Shown here piece by piece: positions 34,489 to 36,601 of a stretch of DNA of 36,601 bases. Made by a program: the position numbers and the translations under genes. The stretch covers positions 1 through 36,601 of the forward strand of contig VMEV01000011.1 of NCBI GenBank assembly GCA_007375725.1. Direction: 5' to 3'. The notes beneath the pieces are model-generated. The model worked only from the letters and a program-made list of their open reading frames with translations. It had not been told where the DNA came from and made no database searches. This DNA comes from Parcubacteria group bacterium Greene0416_36 (GTDB taxonomy: Bacteria > Patescibacteriota > Patescibacteriia > VMEV01). Position 1 is the stretch's first letter. The number at the start of each line of letters is the position of its first letter.

Positions 34489-34573
34489 GCAACAAATCCC
34501 CCTTAGTCCCCTTTGACAAGGGGGAGACTGCTCCCTCCCTTGTCAAAGGGAGGGCTGGGGAGGGATTTGTTGT
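34489..34573 (-). repeat. interspersed double-hairpin repeat, copy R6 (inverted)
   Basis: gcaacaaatcccccttagtcccctttgacaagggggagactgctccctcccttgtcaaagggagggctggggagggatttgttg. Confidence 0.9.
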
Positions 34574-34576
34574 TAT

Positions 34577-35515
34577 TTATAATTTTTTCCCATGGAACTG
34601 CTCATGCGTCTTTCGGAGTTGAGCGTGCGTGATGTGCGTGTAAATTTGTGTGGTAGTGATCGATTCGTGGCCGAGGAGTTCCTGAACGGATCGAATATCC
34701 GCGCCACCCAGAAGTAAATCCGTGGCGTAGCTGTGCCGCAATGTGTGTGGAGTGACTTTATTGGCTATTCCACAAATTTTAGCATATTTGGCGACAAGGC
34801 GTTGAATCGTTCGAGGAGTGAGTCCGGCAAGGCCGTCTTGTTTTTTGTCTCGGGAAATTTTTACTTTGTCATGGCTGGTGAAGAGAGAATCCGAGAGATC
34901 CTCTCTTTTTTTGAGATAGTCGGAGATCGCTTTTCCTGCTCGCTCCGAGAAGAAAATGAGGCGGATTTTTTTGCCTTTTCCCCGTACCGGAAATTCCCGC
35001 CGTTCGAGATTCACATCCTCTTTGTGGAGGCCCACAAGTTCAGAAACGCGGAGGCCCGTGGAGAATAGAAATTCCAAAATCGCTCGGTCTCGGAGTTTCA
35101 GTATCTCGCTTTGTTTGGTTTTGGAGGGAGCCGCGAGAAGCACGGCGAGATCTTTGGCTTCGAGAAACGCTACCTGCCTCATCTCGTTTTTTCCCAGCTC
35201 GATTTTTTCGGCCGCAAGTGCGGGTACATCTTTTTTGGACAAGAATTTTAGAAATGCCCGGAGCGAGATCAGATGATAGCTCTGAGTTTTTTTCGACAGC
35301 ACCTCGCCATTGGGCAGGACTAGTCGATTGAGCCAGAGGCGGTAAGCTGAGACGCGTTCGAGGGTGATATCGGACGTACTTTTCACTCCATTATCCATTC
35401 CCCAAGTCCTGAACCTCTCCAAATAAAACCGGTAATTCCGAATCGTCCCGAGACTGCGGTTGCGCTCGATTTCCAGGTATTGGAGGAATTGTTGGATGGC
35501 GGGGGGGAGAAACAT
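34577..35515 (-). CDS. XerC/XerD-type tyrosine recombinase
   Basis: LEFLFSTGLRVSELVGLHKEDVN, TPHTLRHSYATDLLLGGADIRSVQELLGHESITTTQIYTHIT (R-HxxR-H-Y catalytic set). Confidence 0.93.
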   Translation of the reverse strand: MFLPPAIQQFLQYLEIERNRSLGTIRNYRFYLERFRTWGMDNGVKSTSDITLERVSAYRLWLNRLVLPNGEVLSKKTQSYHLISLRAFLKFLSKKDVPALAAEKIELGKNEMRQVAFLEAKDLAVLLAAPSKTKQSEILKLRDRAILEFLFSTGLRVSELVGLHKEDVNLERREFPVRGKGKKIRLIFFSERAGKAISDYLKKREDLSDSLFTSHDKVKISRDKKQDGLAGLTPRTIQRLVAKYAKICGIANKVTPHTLRHSYATDLLLGGADIRSVQELLGHESITTTQIYTHITHAQLRKTHEQFHGKKL

Positions 35516-35752
35516 AAAATTAGCTTATAGCTTTCAGCTTATAGCTTTTTAGCATCGGATGTTCTGTTGTTTCCTGAAAGCTGATAGCTGATAGCTCTTT
35601 ACATTATCCCACTTCCACTTCATCTCGAATACTTGACTTTAATCTAAAAATATATTATCCTCCGATCAGTTATTTTTATGTTCAAATTTTTTGAAAGGGC
35701 AAACAAAGGGAAAAAATAGTTCGATTTTTATAGGTGACCAAAAGAGGTAAGA

Positions 35753-35789
35753 TTGCGCGTGAGGTGAAAAACATCTCCGCGCGATTTTT
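35753..35789 (+). terminator. terminator-like hairpin of an intergenic transcript
   Basis: attgcgcgtgaggtgaaaaacatctccgcgcgattttttg. Confidence 0.7.
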
Positions 35790-35867
35790 TGTTTAGGTAA
35801 TCGTGATTTTTTTTCCGAGTTATTGGGTATGTATTTCAAGAGTTTGTTCGGCTTTTTACTAAAATCA

Positions 35868-35896
35868 TTGACAAAATCATTATTCTGGTTTATTAT
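35868..35896 (+). promoter_or_regulatory. sigma70-type promoter upstream of the Rrf2 gene
   Basis: TTGACA - 17 nt - TATTAT. Confidence 0.75.
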
Positions 35897-35965
35897 ATTT
35901 GACTCGATGGTTAGTGGTTTTCGTTGTTTCCTGAATCCTAAATCCTGATTACTGGATCCTAAAAT

Positions 35966-36385
35966 ATGTTTTCCCTCTCCACAAAAGGCGATTATGGTCT
36001 CGCGATGATGGTTTATCTCGCTGGCAGTGGACCGAATAAAGCGGTTTCTATTGTGGATATGGCTCGAGATTTGGGGCTTCCCAAGCAATACTTGTCTCAT
36101 GTGATTTTGCCGCTTCGCCGAAAAGGATTGGTCAAAAGCTTCGAGGGCAAAAGCGGGGGATATGCTTTGGCGAAGAATGCTTCCAGTATCACGATTCTCG
36201 AGATTATTGAAGCCTTGGAAGGCAAAATTACCGTGGTCCGATGTTTGTCTTTGCCTGATGCCAAAGAAAAGCTCGCCTGCGCGGCCCTCTGTCAAACGCG
36301 GGGGCTTTGGGAAGGAGTCAATGAGAAGATTCGGGAGTATTTGGGCGGGATGACTTTGGCCGGGTTTGTAGGGAAGGGGCAATAA
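35966..36385 (+). CDS. Rrf2-family transcriptional regulator (possible Fe-S type)
   Basis: LSTKGDYGLAMMVYLA…ARDLGLPKQYLSHVILPLRRKGLVKSFEGKSGGYALAK; three Cys in VRCLSLPDAKEKLACAALC. Confidence 0.9.
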   Translation: MFSLSTKGDYGLAMMVYLAGSGPNKAVSIVDMARDLGLPKQYLSHVILPLRRKGLVKSFEGKSGGYALAKNASSITILEIIEALEGKITVVRCLSLPDAKEKLACAALCQTRGLWEGVNEKIREYLGGMTLAGFVGKGQ

Positions 36386-36388
36386 CTT

Positions 36389-36430
36389 CCTCAAATCAGC
36401 ATTTTTCATAGGAAAAATATTGATTTGAGG
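36389..36430. terminator. terminator-like hairpin
   Basis: cctcaaatcagcatttttc atag gaaaaatattgatttgagg. Confidence 0.6.
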
Positions 36431-36601
36431 AATGTGATTGAATCTTTTTTATTGGAGACTCAGAAATGGGAAAGTATGTTATCGCTTTGATTTTGGGGAT
36501 GCCTGAGAGTTAGGCCCCAAAAGCACCGATGAGGTGTTTTATTTTTTTAGTAAATTATTTTCTTTTAAGATTTCGATTGGGGTTTTCCAATCCAGTTTTT
36601 T

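Noticed and set aside
16112-34573. Recurrent short repeats as a CRISPR array
   Set aside because: Copies are far apart, in both orientations, each carries two hairpins, and there are no regularly spaced unique spacers or cas genes.
34577-35515. Xer-type recombinase as the integrase of a genomic island
   Set aside because: No attachment-site duplication or tRNA is adjacent, and the protein looks like a housekeeping Xer recombinase; island status cannot be supported.
35666-36409. 247-aa minus-strand ORF
   Set aside because: Antisense to the well-supported Rrf2 gene and its promoter region; no recognisable domains.
1-36601. Recoded UGA (Gracilibacteria/SR1-type genetic code)
   Set aside because: Several genes end naturally in TGA (e.g. 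at 3015-3017 and 26597-26599) and no recognisable domain reads through TGA.

Overview
This 36.6 kb window is gene-dense and looks chromosomal. It probably comes from a Candidate Phyla Radiation (Patescibacteria)-type bacterium; that is an inference from protein style, small secreted and membrane proteins, and RYYLGRP-type repeats. TGA is used as a normal stop. Recognisable housekeeping or ordinary genes: lipase-maturation-factor-like membrane protein, GreA/B-type factor, ABC-F ATPase, VIT-like protein, DHH phosphoesterase, CCA-adding/poly(A) polymerase-type nucleotidyltransferase, RluA-type pseudouridine synthase, cytidylate-kinase-like protein, ribosomal protein L19, tRNA-Leu(GAG), tRNA-Val(TAC), tRNA-Ala(TGC), MsrA, TrxB, two thermonucleases, a type II P-type ATPase, a FecR-domain protein, a Xer-type recombinase and an Rrf2 regulator. 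Accessory or unusual content: (i) a compact copper module, with a perfect CsoR-type operator, csoR, copA, an un-annotated 43-aa membrane peptide, an HMA-TauE/SafE-like fusion and a cupredoxin; (ii) a DUF1858-like domain fused to a cysteine-less A-type Fe-S carrier-like domain, bracketed by inverted repeat elements; (iii) at least six ~85-90 bp double-hairpin interspersed repeats that partition the map into one- or two-gene blocks, with two shorter relatives; (iv) an IS5-like insertion sequence with visible inverted repeats and a 5-bp target duplication, next to a ~126-bp MITE-like element; (v) a frameshifted and internally deleted YceI pseudogene; (vi) a divergent thymidine-kinase-like protein with an altered P-loop; (vii) repeat-rich surface proteins; (viii) several intergenic palindromes with iterated short motifs. 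All calls come from reading the sequence and the supplied ORF translations; no database search was run.
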